Assembly: GCA_950295325.1 (NCBI GenBank) | Contig: OX485807.1 | Span: 49,712,796 to 49,776,795, forward strand | Length of the DNA stretch: 64,000 nt | Direction: 5' to 3' | DNA from: Polytrichum commune | Lineage: Eukaryota > Streptophyta > Polytrichopsida > Polytrichales > Polytrichaceae | Shown: positions 48,241 through 60,735 of the stretch, in pieces | Numbering within the stretch: the stretch's first letter is position 1 | Layout: every line of letters starts with the position of its first letter | Made by a program: the position numbers and the translations under genes | The notes under the pieces: generated by a model | What the model was told of the DNA's origin: nothing | The model's database searches: none | Seen by the model: only the letters and a program-made list of their open reading frames with translations

Positions 48241-48372
48241 TAACATTAATCAAATCCGTAATGATGTTTTGTGGGACTAATAGGCACTCCATGGAATCTT
48301 CCCACATTCAGACAGAATGTGGGAATATTCTGTGGCATTCTATTAGTCCCACAGAATAATGTTATGTTAATG
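48241..48372. mobile_element. Hairpin MITE, copy 3
   Basis: TAACATTAAT at the left and ATGTTAATGTT at the right, with inner arms TGTGGGACTAATAG and CTATTAGTCCCACA. Same family as 47931-48093, 148 bp away and more diverged. Confidence 0.8.
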
Positions 48373-51300
48373 TTTTGTAGTAATGACAAGTATGACACCA
48401 AGGAACAACAAGCAAAAGCCATCCTTAAAGGTGTAAGGGTTGGAGACATGTAATGGATGAAAGGAACCAAGTAACATTTTTAGATTGATTTTCAACATAA
48501 TAGCAATTTCAAGGTGAAGATAAAGTCTACATTGGCATATACCTACATATATGATGAGGGTGTAGGGTTTGTGGCACTAAAGTAAGGGGTCTGGGTTCTC
48601 TAAAGCTAATTATGGGGTCACATGAATTCATGTTGTGTGTAGAAATACATGTATTTAACGTTTATCTTGATATACATTTGAGTGCAATATATCATTTTTA
48701 AAAGATGCACCCATGTTTTGCATCATCCTCTTAACCACCTCCTCAAACTACACTAGTTATAATAACAAGGGGGAAATGTATATTGTGACTTAGCATGGAC
48801 AACCTTGAAGTGTGACCCACAATATACACGATCAAGCATGAAATTTGTGTGCCACGATAGTTACATTCTTCATGCCACCGTGAGGTACCCACCTCCTTTT
48901 AGATTGGAAGTGTTTCAAAAGCACATTGTATTCAATCCAATAGAAATATTTTAACTCTTTATTGTCCCAGTGGAGTTGAAGGGTCTTCTCTTGTTGGACG
49001 AGTATTCTAGATGGCCACCTCACATCATCACTTGGGGCCTCCTACTTGGCATTGTGATTCTTGTAGACTTTTAAGAATAGATGGATGCAAGATTTCCCTT
49101 TGATGTGAAGGAATGAGATGCTCCAAAGCAAACATGATCCTTGTAATATATTATTAAGACTTGAGCGAACTTTATTTGCCAATGGTGTTGCCCATTGTAA
49201 GAAAGAGCTATCTTTAGTGGTTTGGGCAACACCCCAAGACAAACACGCTCCAAAGATGGGCATTCAAGTCCAATACAAGTGACACTTATCATCAAGTCAA
49301 TGAACTTTGACCATGTCTAGAAGAGGCATATGAACTCCAAATTTGGAATACAAATTCCTAAACTTTATATATTTGAATATCTTTACATCTACATTTGTTG
49401 TCCACATCCATCATGTTATCTAAAATAAAATAAAACAACAAGATTTTCTCTGGTTCCTTTAACTTTGAAACTTCAACTTTATGACCTTTGGATCTTGTCG
49501 ATTTTTATTGGAATGAAGAGGACTTTGTTCCTAGACCTTTATTAAGAAGTTAGTATATGCATACATTGGTTGATTAAAAAAAAAATGATGTTGATAGTGG
49601 TCTCAAATGACGTTAATATTGATATGAAAATTCCAAGTTCATTGGTATGCACCCCAATACAATTGATAATTAACCTATAACATGACCTCCAATGTTAAGA
49701 AATATTGGGATGGCAAATAGTGTGTACTCATGTTATTACCCTTATTGTCTATAGTGTAAAAGTAAACTCAAGAGTGTGGACCACAATAAATACCATATTT
49801 TTCTTAACCAGTATATTTTTCTTGAGTCAAACAACTCAATATTGAACATTGGACTAAACAATAAAACACCCTCACTATATGGATTATTCATAGACAATAA
49901 TGTTCCCCATGATTCAACCTTTATTCCACCGGAGGCAAATTTTCACTCTATCATGTCATTCTATAGTACACTTCGCTACTCATATAGAGCAAGGATCCTA
50001 TAATTTAGACTTTGTCTCAGTTACACCTAGCATGTATTTTTGGCAAAGTTTTTTCAAGTTTTGACATTCCACACGCAAAAACTTGCACAAATACAAAATG
50101 CACGTCCATTGACATGCATAGTTTAGAATTTGACATGTAGTGTGACTTGTGAAGAAAATAACCACACGTCAATTGACACTTTACAAATTGAAACGGCATG
50201 TACTTCTAGACATGTGACATTGAGGTGACATATTAGGAGAAAATGTAGATGTCAATTGACATTCATTTTTGTTTTTGAAAACGGTATGTGACACTTTGGA
50301 TCTAAAGTTGAACGTCAAATGAAATTTGTCAAACATACACATTGATCACACCCGACTAGATCAACTAATAATTTGCTAGAGATGATAACATGACATATAA
50401 GCAATAAGCATATATGGTTCAAGGTCAACTTATGCTAGAAATAGCTCTATATGTCCATACACATTAACTTAATTATTCGATGCGTGAGGTCCACGTACAT
50501 GCGTATGGAAATTTAATCATTTTAAAAGATATATTTTGCATCTATAAGGTCTTGGTTGGGATTACAACCAAGGATTACAACCAGATTCCTATTTAACCCC
50601 TAAGGGACCACAAAACCTCAGGCTAGGGGCGCTAATTATGGGTCCCCCCATTAATTGCCATGAGCGGTTTCCTACTCATATTTGCATCAAGTGCATAGAT
50701 CAGGGCATTTTAGTAAGGGGTTAGAGGGATGTGAATATTGATGTGCTAGGCCAACACTCACAACATTGAAGGTCAACGAAATAGGAATCCCCCCAATGTG
50801 GCAAGGGCCACCCTATCGAACATCGTGCTCAAGTCCAATTTAACATCGACTAAACTTATAACTAGCATGCTATGCCTCTAGCCCCACCCTGCCCATGAGG
50901 GGCATAGGAGGCCATGCTTGTACAATCTCATCCATTTACAACTTGGCAAGCCCTCCTAACAACAAGCCAAGGCTCCTCCACATTCAAGCATAGAATTTTG
51001 CAATCTAGCAATGTCACTACTAGCTGGGCTAAACATAGGACCCGATGGCGCGACCCTTCATTGAACTCATTATTCTATAAGAAAAGAAAGAAAAGAAAAA
51101 AGAGTGTTGAAGTGTATTTGGATTTTGGTTCTCAATCATAATTGTCTTTTTCTAAACATTGAGCCGCATGCACAAGAGGATGTGACCAAATTGTAAACAT
51201 GGCGCCCTTTCTTAAATAAGTTTGTTTTTCTCCTCTCTATCTACTCTTGTCAGTTTAGGTGGTGTTTTCATGAATTTAGCATGCCTCTAGGTTCATTGGT

Positions 51301-51659
51301 GGGTTCCTAGTTGAATAAATGGATAGGGAACTATTTTTTCGCACCCTGGTAATAAATGTTGGACAAAAATAGGCTCTTGACTAACCACATTTGAAGGTTT
51401 GCAAAACAAACATAAGCAATCCCAACGGTGTAGCCTTCCTTGGCCTTTCTCGCCTTGCCAAAAGGCAACTGAGAGAGAGAGAGAGAGCTGACTAATCTTG
51501 TCCTGATTTGACTCATGTCATAATAGGTTATGTTATGTATTGTAGAGTCATGTTTAAGTATTGACAACATACATCCCTGTTCGAGAAGGGTCCTGATAAT
51601 CTTATGGTATGTTCTTGTTATATCTCTGTCCACACATCCTTGGTTGTAGAGAGACATAT
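48373..51659. other. Spacer without recognisable gene
   Basis: Frame 51331-51657 on the minus strand (108 codons) has no recognised domain. A short (GA)n run lies at about 51471-51486. Nothing else recognised. Confidence 0.45.
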
Positions 51660-53790
51660 CTATAGTATACCCTGTTTGATATTGTTAAGTATCCAGTCCG
51701 TGAACCTGTCAGGACCTTCTTCTTGGATATAAACTAATTTCCAAAGTGTAGCACAGCGGCTACTGTTTTCACTTATCCAACCACCTCTTTATACTATTCG
51801 TTGCATAAGTAATGTCTTATGCAGAGCGTTCCCTTTCCTTAGTAACTGGCATCCTTGATATACAAGTTCCCTTAGTATATCAGCCCTTTGTGTTTATCAA
51901 TTGCACATGTTTGAGAGCATGTGGAGACTGATACCTTCCCTCTGGGTAATAACAGACAAGACCTATTATTATAGACAACGGTTTACTGTGCGGCATAGCC
52001 ACCGCTATTATATGGGAATGGTTTAGATAGCTATATGACCTTTCTCTGAGGGAGACTTTTCGTAGAAACATGCTTATCAGAAAAGACTCTTTGTCGTAAC
52101 TACCATTATTAATCTATCTGTATTACCCAGTGTTTGAATGTTATTTACAGACAATGTGGGTAAAGAGATCCCATGCTATTTGTATATAGCTGCAACTTTT
52201 TCCTCATACGGTTGTCATGGAGACCGTATATGGTCCCAGAGTAATTAGACTTGTTTTAACTCTCAAGTTATTCATATGTAGATTGCATCAGTCCTTGGCA
52301 TCCTCAGTGATTCCGAAAGAGAATCTGAGTATTTGAGTTCCCGGACTTGTATTCATAGAGTTATGTCAAATACATTTGACGTTTCACTCCACTGGTCAGA
52401 AATTCTTTAAGGAATTATACGCTACTGATCAGTGTAAATAGTACTGTAACTATGTACCCTGAAATTATAGAGGTAAATAGAGTTGCATCACAGATATATG
52501 CCTTCGACAATAGTATTATTCGAGGACCACATATCTATATCGATAGATACCTCTCAGAGGGTCAATAAAGTAATCATAAGTCATCCAGCCGTGTACGTAT
52601 ACTGTATAGTTGTTAGTCTGTAATAGACAAATCTCTCATTAGTATGATCAGTGCTATATAAAATCATGCTAAGCATCACGATGAATCTTAGAGACACAGC
52701 ATAATGGGTTCAGACGTCAGAAAGAAAGAATGTGTTCCGCAATCTGTTTTAAAGCACTATCCTTCTTTATCAGTGATACTTTGTATATAGTTTGTAGTAT
52801 CAGCATATGGGTAAACTCATAGCAGTGATAGTCATATATAGCAGGGAAATATCATGGAACTCCTCTGCCGCTACTATATTTGTCACAGTGTATATGTATC
52901 TCCTGACTCCCTTGTTACAGAAACAGAAGCAGGTATTCATCAGTTTGTAGAGTATTTGGAATGATATTATCAAGAACGATAATAGTACGCATTATTAATT
53001 TCCTGGGTTTCAAGAAACTTGTAGAAAGATAATAATGAGTGGACATTTTCTTCGGAAGGTGCGCAACACTTTGTAGAAGAGGTCCTCACCTGTGCCCATG
53101 CTCCCCAATATCAAAAAATGAATTAGTAGAGCGTACAACAGGTGTAGGCGGACCATCTTACTTGTTATCGATGTCAACAAGGTACGGCATCATCCATATG
53201 AATATGTATAAATTAATAGTAATCACAAATACTCAAAAATACTCTTCAGAACTTTGCATAGAAAGACAGTATGTAATTCTTTAAGTCAAGAAATACTTGT
53301 CTGTAAGAGAACAAACTGATAATCCCATGTGAGTAATTCGAACATCAAGTATAATCATAGAAGACTCATCCGCTCCTGATTTTACACCTTGAATTCGTCA
53401 TGCGGTGAACTGTTCTTGTTCATCTTCGACATTGTTTGAGGGATCCTGTGACACTGTGTATCGTAGTCTGTAGCGAAGAACTTCTCTTAGTGGATTTCAA
53501 GAAATCGCTCACACTTTTCGACAGTGCTTAGTCGACTAAGTACTTCGCTGGACTACAGCAGTGCTCCTTCACTCATGGGCAAGAATTACACATCCAGTCG
53601 AGACTGTCTTACTGCAGGCTCTCTAAGTAGAGCACTCAAGCTTCCTATCTCGCAGAGGCACATTCAAGACGTATATGATAGGTCTGTACAGAGGTGCTTT
53701 CTGTGATTTCGGCCCTCATATTTATAATACCCGTATTTTTTCCGGGCAGCCCGTAGGTTTTTTTATAAAGACGGAGCTCATAAATCAAGA

Positions 53791-53791
<1 letters not shown>
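51660..53791. other. Unidentified stretch, possibly a degenerate coding region
   Basis: Base composition is more even (mixed, fewer long A/T runs) than in the neighbouring spacers, but every frame is broken by stops. Minus-strand pieces such as DIDNK and FFDIGEHGHR (about 53.1-53.2 kb) resemble the piece at about 57.1 kb. No family was recognised. It ends near the (GA)n tract at 53792. Confidence 0.35.

Positions 53792-53830
<39 letters not shown>
53792..53830. repeat. (GA)n microsatellite
   Basis: About 19 GA units. Confidence 0.92.
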
Positions 53831-53833
<3 letters not shown>

Positions 53834-55639
53834 CTACAACACACTGCAAAACAAAAAGAAAGAAATGACTCCAATGTTACTTCAAATTCAAGTTAATTTA
53901 ATCCTACATGTAATTATGAAATGGAGCACACTACTAACATTCATATTATACACCAACAACAAGAGGAAAAAAAAAAACATTCCACCCCAAAAAAAAAAAC
54001 TGCATCTTCAAAGGATTCTTATGCTCTAAGGATTGGCATAGAGTGTAATGGAATGCAATGCATGCAACAAGAATTCTTTGCTACCAAATCACCACCTATT
54101 GTATCCAAATTTGACAAAGGGAATGCTCTCAAGTACATCTCTCAAACAATCGAAGATCAATTATAATGCAAAATGGTCAAAAGTTAAAGTACGATGTTTG
54201 GAGGATTCTCACATTAAAAAATACAATATTTGAAGAAATCATGAGAAAACATAATTGCTTCAAAAAAATTAACAAACATGGATGGTGGTTTCTATATATT
54301 GCAATCCATTATCACATACACTTAAGATCTTAATCATGGCAGCAAATTTTTAGGATGAGATTCTAAAGTACTACGTTGCTTGCCTCACTAGTTTATGTAG
54401 ATTTCCATGTACTATGTGATATTATCCTGTACATGTCATGTATATAATAAAAAGATTGCTTTATTCGTGCACAAGCATTGTCGACTCATTATCAATAAAG
54501 ACATTTTTGTAAAGGATGGTAGCTGGAGTTCTTATGTATAGTATTAATGTAGGCAGTCCATGGCGTTTGGAATTGATGTCACCACAAGATGTTGCAACAA
54601 AATTTGATGACATTCATAATAAAGATCATTGCATGTATACAAAATATAAGCTCCTCATTACCATGTATATTAAAAATGCACATATGTGTTCATATAGATT
54701 TGTGTCCTATATGTAACGTAGAAGAAAACCATGTACAATATTTTGTTGACACCATGTTTCATAATCACTTCACTTCACATTTCATTTCATTTTATACCTT
54801 GAATATAATATAATGATGTATATTAACAGGGAAGTGGTTGAATAAACACTAAATGACTTCAATATATCAGTGACCACAATATCTCATGCATAATGTACAT
54901 TAAGTCAACAAAACATAGTGTCCATGAATCTAACAAGATATATACATGTTATATCATTTATCCACCTAGCATCATGAATAAGTTTACAATCATGATTAAG
55001 TAAACTAGACACATTCAATTGTTACCTATGCTATTCCCATAATATAATAATATGATGAAAATATCCCTCCGTGATAAACCTGTAAGATAACCACCAAAAT
55101 ACACATGAGAAAGAAAAATACTCTCGCATGAAAACTTGGAAGAGAGTTGGGGTGAAACCTAATTTAATACCTCTCTATCACTAAAATATAAAATGTCATA
55201 TCCTATCCAAACCAACTTAGTCTTTCATCAGTATTTAATACTTTAAAAATAGAATTTACGTTAATCTAGCCCTCCTTGCATCATTAATCAAAAAAAATTA
55301 CTAGGTGCATTAATAAAGCCCTCGCCTATCTAAACTTTCGATACTAAAAGCCACTCAAAACATCCATAGTTCATTGTGCGTTTCAAATTTCCACAAGTCA
55401 AGCTTAACTGACAAAGAATCAACTACATGCTTGAAGTGCACAATGATGTTATTAGTAAGTGACCTTCACAAGCGATCATGTCATGCTAGTTCCCATAAAT
55501 GAATAAATAAATACATTACCAAGAATCTGACGAGAATTTGAGCCCATTGGGCCTACCCTGCTCAAGAATCCTCTTGGTGCATGATGGGGTTTATTGCCTA
55601 CCTTATGGTGAGTGGACTCTTGGCTTCCTACCTACTTTA
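53831..55639. other. AT-rich spacer without recognisable gene
   Basis: Poly-A patches near 53970 and 53990. Short frames only. Nothing recognised. Confidence 0.5.
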
Positions 55640-55750
55640 CCAATTTTTTTCCGTCAAGTATAGAGAATATTCCATAGCGGGAATCGAACCGCCAACCACT
55701 CCATTCGAAAATGGGTACCTCTCTACTATCACCTGGTAGTTTAAGGCCAT
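55640..55750 (-). mobile_element. tRNA-type SINE head (copy)
   Basis: On the minus strand, GAGAGGTACCCA, then GGTTGGCGGTTCGATTCCCG (box B complement at 55677-55690) and CTATACTTGACGGAAAA match the unit at 19540-19715. The characteristic tail is not seen. It is not a functional tRNA: no acceptor stem closes. Confidence 0.7.
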
Positions 55751-57600
55751 CTTGGACCCCCATAGATGAATTTCACACTTGCTAGCAAGTATTCAAACAA
55801 ATAAGGAAAATAGGATATTGTACAAAACATCAAGTTTCGTCCCTATTAGAACAAAAATTCGCACTTCCATCTTGGAAAAGTACAATTGGAGTTGCGACAA
55901 GGTCCAATTACGGTAGTCTCCAAATCTCACATGACCCCTAAGCCCAATGAAATTAGTGAATTCACCACGTCTTATGTGCATTAGTTTAGTTTTTATTGTT
56001 AATAAAAGCTGGGTTGCATACAAATTCTCTAGCGCATTTGTCAAAGAACACCATGTTTGAAAGACGTTCTTTGTGCAGTGGCTTGAGAAATTCTACAATT
56101 TTTTTGCTCCTAAATGAAGTGTGATTATTTGCAAATAGATGGATAGAACTACGGACTACACGAGGAAGCAAGAGTGAATGAAGAATATCAACCGCGAATT
56201 ACTGTCACCTTTTGCTGGTGTGACTCGACATGGATTCACTTATCCGCATGGCTAATAATTTGACATTATTTTATTTTAGAGAGAGAGAGATTGTCTTCCT
56301 TCCAATCTTGATCATGAAGAGTAGCGACTTAGAAAGTCCATTCAAGTTTCTATCAAATATAGTCTCCATATCTATGCGATAAGTCCAGATCTGAAAGTTC
56401 TTTTTCAAGAAACATCTCAGTTTTATCAAGTGACAATCACTATCCATCAAGGGTTCATTCATGTATGTATACATGAAGGTCAAGAGACCATACCAGTATT
56501 CAACATCCGATGTGCTCAAAGATAAAGACTAACAAGTCATTCAGATGTAGCCAATCTTCGAAAGACAAGGTCTTTGACCCATACTGTAAGATATATTGTA
56601 AGAGAATGTTGCACTTCTTCGTCAAGACTAAAAATAGGCCTTGAACAAAGGGGTTTGTATTAGTAGCAGTAATGTTCGAAAAAACAAATAGTCTTCGTCT
56701 ACCAAGGGTTAAAGACCATTGTCTGTTTAGGTAACAATGAGTATTAAGCCATTAGCTTCGACAGACTATAGAAGGCCCTTCAGAAACAGGGTGAACCGTA
56801 GCTGGAAAATGGGGAGAGATACCCAATAAAAGAAGCATCCTCTCATTCGGAAGCTTTAAGCACGAAGACCAGGAGCTTCCTCTCATTGATAATCCTCTTA
56901 AAGGATTCGTTCGATCACAAGAAAAAATTAGAAGCCAGGTAGCGAAAAACCATCCATGACCATGAGCTAATGCACTATGAAGTTCAGATATAGCAGAAGT
57001 CCAACATAGATATACTGCAGAACCATTAAGTGTGGCAAAGGGTAAAGTAAGTGTAGTAGACACTCATAAATGCCGCCCTCAGCTGTGCCCATGAATTCCC
57101 AGACACTCAAAAGTGGGTGTTAGAACTCGTACACGAGGTGTAAACATGCTAGCATACTTGTAATCGATGTCCATGATTATATAAAACACATTGTTTACTG
57201 TAGAGAATTGCCACCAAACATTCAAGCAACAGATTCAGCATTGGAGAGGGATCAACAAACCAATTCTTTAACTTCCTATTTTCTGCGAATGCTACCTTAT
57301 CCTCTACGGCAGCGTCGGGGATCTTCCTCTTCATCATTGTGAATTTCTATCTGGAACGCTCAATGTTGTCAGTAAGCAGGGCTCCACCGTGACAAGAAAG
57401 TGCACATCTAGTCCGCATAACCATGGCTTGGGATTCGTGGCGTCCATGTGACCTTGTCCATTGTGAATGAAGGGACTCGTGTGGAAAAAGTCCCAGCAAT
57501 CTCAAACTCTCGGACAAGAAACTTGACCTCCGGAGAACTCCAACTCGAGCATTTTTCTATTATTCTTTCCATCTTGTCCTCCATAGCAACCGTTGCCTCA
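55751..57600 (-). other. Unidentified stretch, possibly a degenerate minus-strand gene
   Basis: Moderate open frames follow one another on the minus strand: 57149-57337, 56752-57063 (103 codons, CDRTNPLRGLSMRGSSWSSC), 56271-56519 and 55793-56171. Stops and frame changes lie between them. No domain was recognised. A segment near 57.06-57.18 kb resembles 53.08-53.17 kb. It could be a pseudogene or a retroelement fragment; function not assigned. Confidence 0.3.
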
Positions 57601-57714
57601 AATAGCCTTGTCTTGGGTTGAAATTTTTTACTGACCGGTGCACTTCTTCACCATAGTCTAAACCGGCCTTAGTGGAGAGGGATCAGATTGGCCGTGGTGT
57701 GTAATTGAGTTTTT

Positions 57715-57960
57715 TTCCTTCTAAATGTAGGGCAATAGATTCATAGGTACATTCTTTGGAGGTGGAATGTCTTACCTCTCACTGAGCTTATACTTCTGCA
57801 AGAATGTTTCTCCCTAGTCTACACTACAAAAGAGTTTGAAAATGTGCTTGTTTTTCACTGGAAAGAAGGTGAAACCAGCACATGGATAATTTGCCAGTGT
57901 GAAATGCAAAAGAATAAGGAAAAGTACACTGGGAGGGCTTTTTTGATTGGACTGCACCAA
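57715..57960. repeat. Dispersed duplication, copy 1
   Basis: Matches 60490-60735: shared TTGGAGGTGGAATGTCTTAC, CTCTCA, CTTCTGCAAGAAT and AAAGAAGGTGAA in the same order. Direct orientation, separated by 2.8 kb. Confidence 0.75.
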
Positions 57961-58525
57961 GTAATTCCACGTCATCTCCACGTCACCCGCGTGTGTGCGC
58001 GTTGTCTCTCTCTCAGCTCCCTTCAGTCCTTGGGTTTCTTGTAACAACAAGAATTTCCGTTTCAGCGCCTCTTGGTTCTCGCTCTCGGAAATCGATTTCT
58101 AGGCGTCATCTCAACGGAAGCTCACATTCACAGTGAAGAAAACCTCTCACAAATTTTCTGCCATTTCGACACACATGTGTTTCACCATGTCAAGAGCAAT
58201 TGAATTGTTTTGAACTTGGTTCATTTACTTTTGTTCTTGTTGACATCTTAAAGAGTACAATTCAAGATAATTCACTTGGGACTGGGCTTCAGAGCATTCG
58301 ACCTTCGGGCTTCCTATTCTATGATTGAAGAAACGACAACCCAACATCTGGAAGTGACTTTACGTTGGTGTTTACTTTGGACATAGATTTTGGTGGTTTT
58401 GCGTTCCAGCCATATGGTGAGAATTTTTGTTCCCTTCTGACAACCTGTCTAATTTAGTGAGGATATTCTAAATTGCATCTATTTTCATCTTTGCCATTTT
58501 TGAAGGATTTCATGAACCATCAGTG

Positions 58526-59060
58526 AGCTGGTCTCTCTCTTGGAATTCTTCTCAGGCTATCCTGGGTGTTCATGACTTGTAAATTTGTAAGCTCAGCTTG
58601 ATTGTTATGTAAATTCGCATGTCATTTTGTTGTTTTTTTTTTTGAGAACCTGGAGAGCACTCTGCAAGGATAGAGTTAATCCAGTCAAAATCAAAAGACT
58701 TGACCTAAACCTGTAGTATTGCTTCAGTTTTAACCCATCCTTACAAGAGAACATTGTTTTTTAGAAGCAGTTTTTCATGTACTTGGCACTGTAGTCAGGC
58801 TTCAAGTTCTTCTCAGGCTATTCTTGGTGTCCATGACTTGAATTTTTTTTAAGCTTAGCTTGGTTGTTATGTAATGCATGTCATATTGTTGGTTTTTTGA
58901 GAGCCTGAAAATCACTCTAGAAGGATGAAGGTAATCCAGTCAAAATTAAAAGACTTGACCTAAACTTGTAGTGCTCAATCAGTTTTAACTTATTTTTGCA
59001 AGAGAGAACAAACAGTTTTTTTGATGGAAGTTTTCATATACTTTGTACTCCAGTTAGATA
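58526..59060. repeat. Tandem duplication of a ~265-bp unit
   Basis: Units 58526-58802 and 58803-59060 share TTCTTCTCAGGCTAT, AATCCAGTCAAAAT, AAAGACTTGACCTAAAC and CAGTTTTAAC in order. Each includes a T-rich run followed by GAG. Confidence 0.85.
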
Positions 59061-60362
59061 CCCTAAATTGCTGTTAACGTCCTTGATTTTAGTAGCCACA
59101 GGAGAAATCTAATATACATATGAGAGTTGTATCTGGATGGGGAGATCAAACTGTAACCTGAACTGAGAAACGGTCTGGACAAATTCAGAAAGTTCAACAT
59201 TCTGGGAAATTCAAGAAAAGTTAGCTTTTAGTTTAATAGGAATTCTTTTGTCAATACTGTGGATGATCCCACATTGAGCTTTCAATATATGCAATCTATT
59301 TCTTCCCAACTGGCATCTTGTTACAGACTGTGAGATATACTTGGAGCGATCTTTATCTAGTGAAGCTTTTACTTAAGGTAAGTGGGTCTTAAACAGACAC
59401 TTTCCTCTCTGCACCCACTTCTCATAGAATGTGAAACATGCAATTAGTGCGAGATGATTAGCAATTCAAAATTGTGCACGTAGCAACATTCCTCATAATT
59501 TTTGGAGCTTGTATGAATATCTTGTTCATTGTCAAAGTGAAGATTCTGAGTTATCGATTGATCTTATTGATCCCCGCCCCAATTATGCTGACAATTGAGC
59601 CTCAAAGGGCCAACATATTTTGAGCATGTAGTCCAATCACTTTTAAACACATGTCTTTTTTGGTGTTCATTCTTAGATTCACACCCAACCATACACCACT
59701 CAAATATAGATGACCGTTTAAGATCACACACCGAATTCCACACATCTATCTTAATCAAGAGTCGAGTATGTTTGGGATTCATTTGAGCCCAACTTTCCTG
59801 GTATGGATAACCGTTATACTAAATTCTGTTATTTGTAAGACATCTTAATATCACCATCTGTATGGTGGCCGGGATTCAAATCAACCTAAATTCAGGTTCC
59901 TGTTGATGTACCTAATTTCCTTATTAATTTCCTCTCCTTTTCCTCCTTCCATCTTTGTTCATTCAAATGAATTTGAAGTCCTGTGTGACATCCTTGCAGT
60001 CAGCTAATTTAAGTCTTCACAATATTTCTGACTATTGGGTATCCTATATTCGGTGACCTTTTTTTTCTGGTGCCTGTCACCCTGAATACAGATTGGATCT
60101 TATGATTGGTCAATTGGTTGTAATTTATCCGCTGGAATTGAGTTTCTGTTGTGTCAAAGTGAATTTGAAGTCCTGTATATATACTTCATAATATGTTCAT
60201 GTCTCATTTCAAAAGCTTGTGGGCATTTCACACTTATTCTGTAAGATTTCGAAGGTGCATTTGGGCATCCGTCACATTATATGTGTATCAATTGATATTT
60301 ATTGTTTGATGTGCTGAACTTATGTGATTATACACAGCTAAATCCTCTAGTTTAATCTTCTT

Positions 60363-60405
60363 CTTCTTTTTTGAGACAGAAGGCCAAACCAGCCAACGCC
60401 AAAAT
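60363..60405 (-). repeat. SINE tail fragment
   Basis: Minus strand CATTTTGGCGTTGGCTGGTT, then TGGCCTTCTGTCTC and an A-rich run, matching the tails at 2712 and 19.68 kb. Confidence 0.6.
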
Positions 60406-60489
60406 GAATACCACAAAGAAACAAACGCGCCCATCACCGAGGGGAGGCGGAACCCCTCGGGCGCGAAACATCCTCTAGTTTAATCTTGG

Positions 60490-60735
60490 ACTCCGTATTT
60501 TTCCCTTCTAGATGCGGGGCAATTTAATTTATAGGTACAGTTTTTGGAGGTGGAATGTCTTACCTCTCAGTATGCTTCTGCAAGAATATTCTCTTTGGTC
60601 TGCATTTCAATAAAGTTTTGCACATGTGATTGTTGTTCCCTGCAAAGAAGGTGAACTCATCACATGGAATTCAATTCTAGTAAATCATGTGCTGATGAAC
60701 AATGAAGCTTTTTTGATGTCTGGACACTTCCATCG
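60490..60735. repeat. Dispersed duplication, copy 2
   Basis: Direct copy of 57715-57960. Confidence 0.75.

Noticed and set aside
55677..55690. Possible tRNA gene (exact box B)
   Set aside because: No cloverleaf closes and the surrounding sequence matches the SINE at 19.5 kb.
57814..58050. Overlapping frames on both strands (66 and 78 codons)
   Set aside because: They fall in a duplicated repeat (57715-57960) and neither has recognisable motifs.
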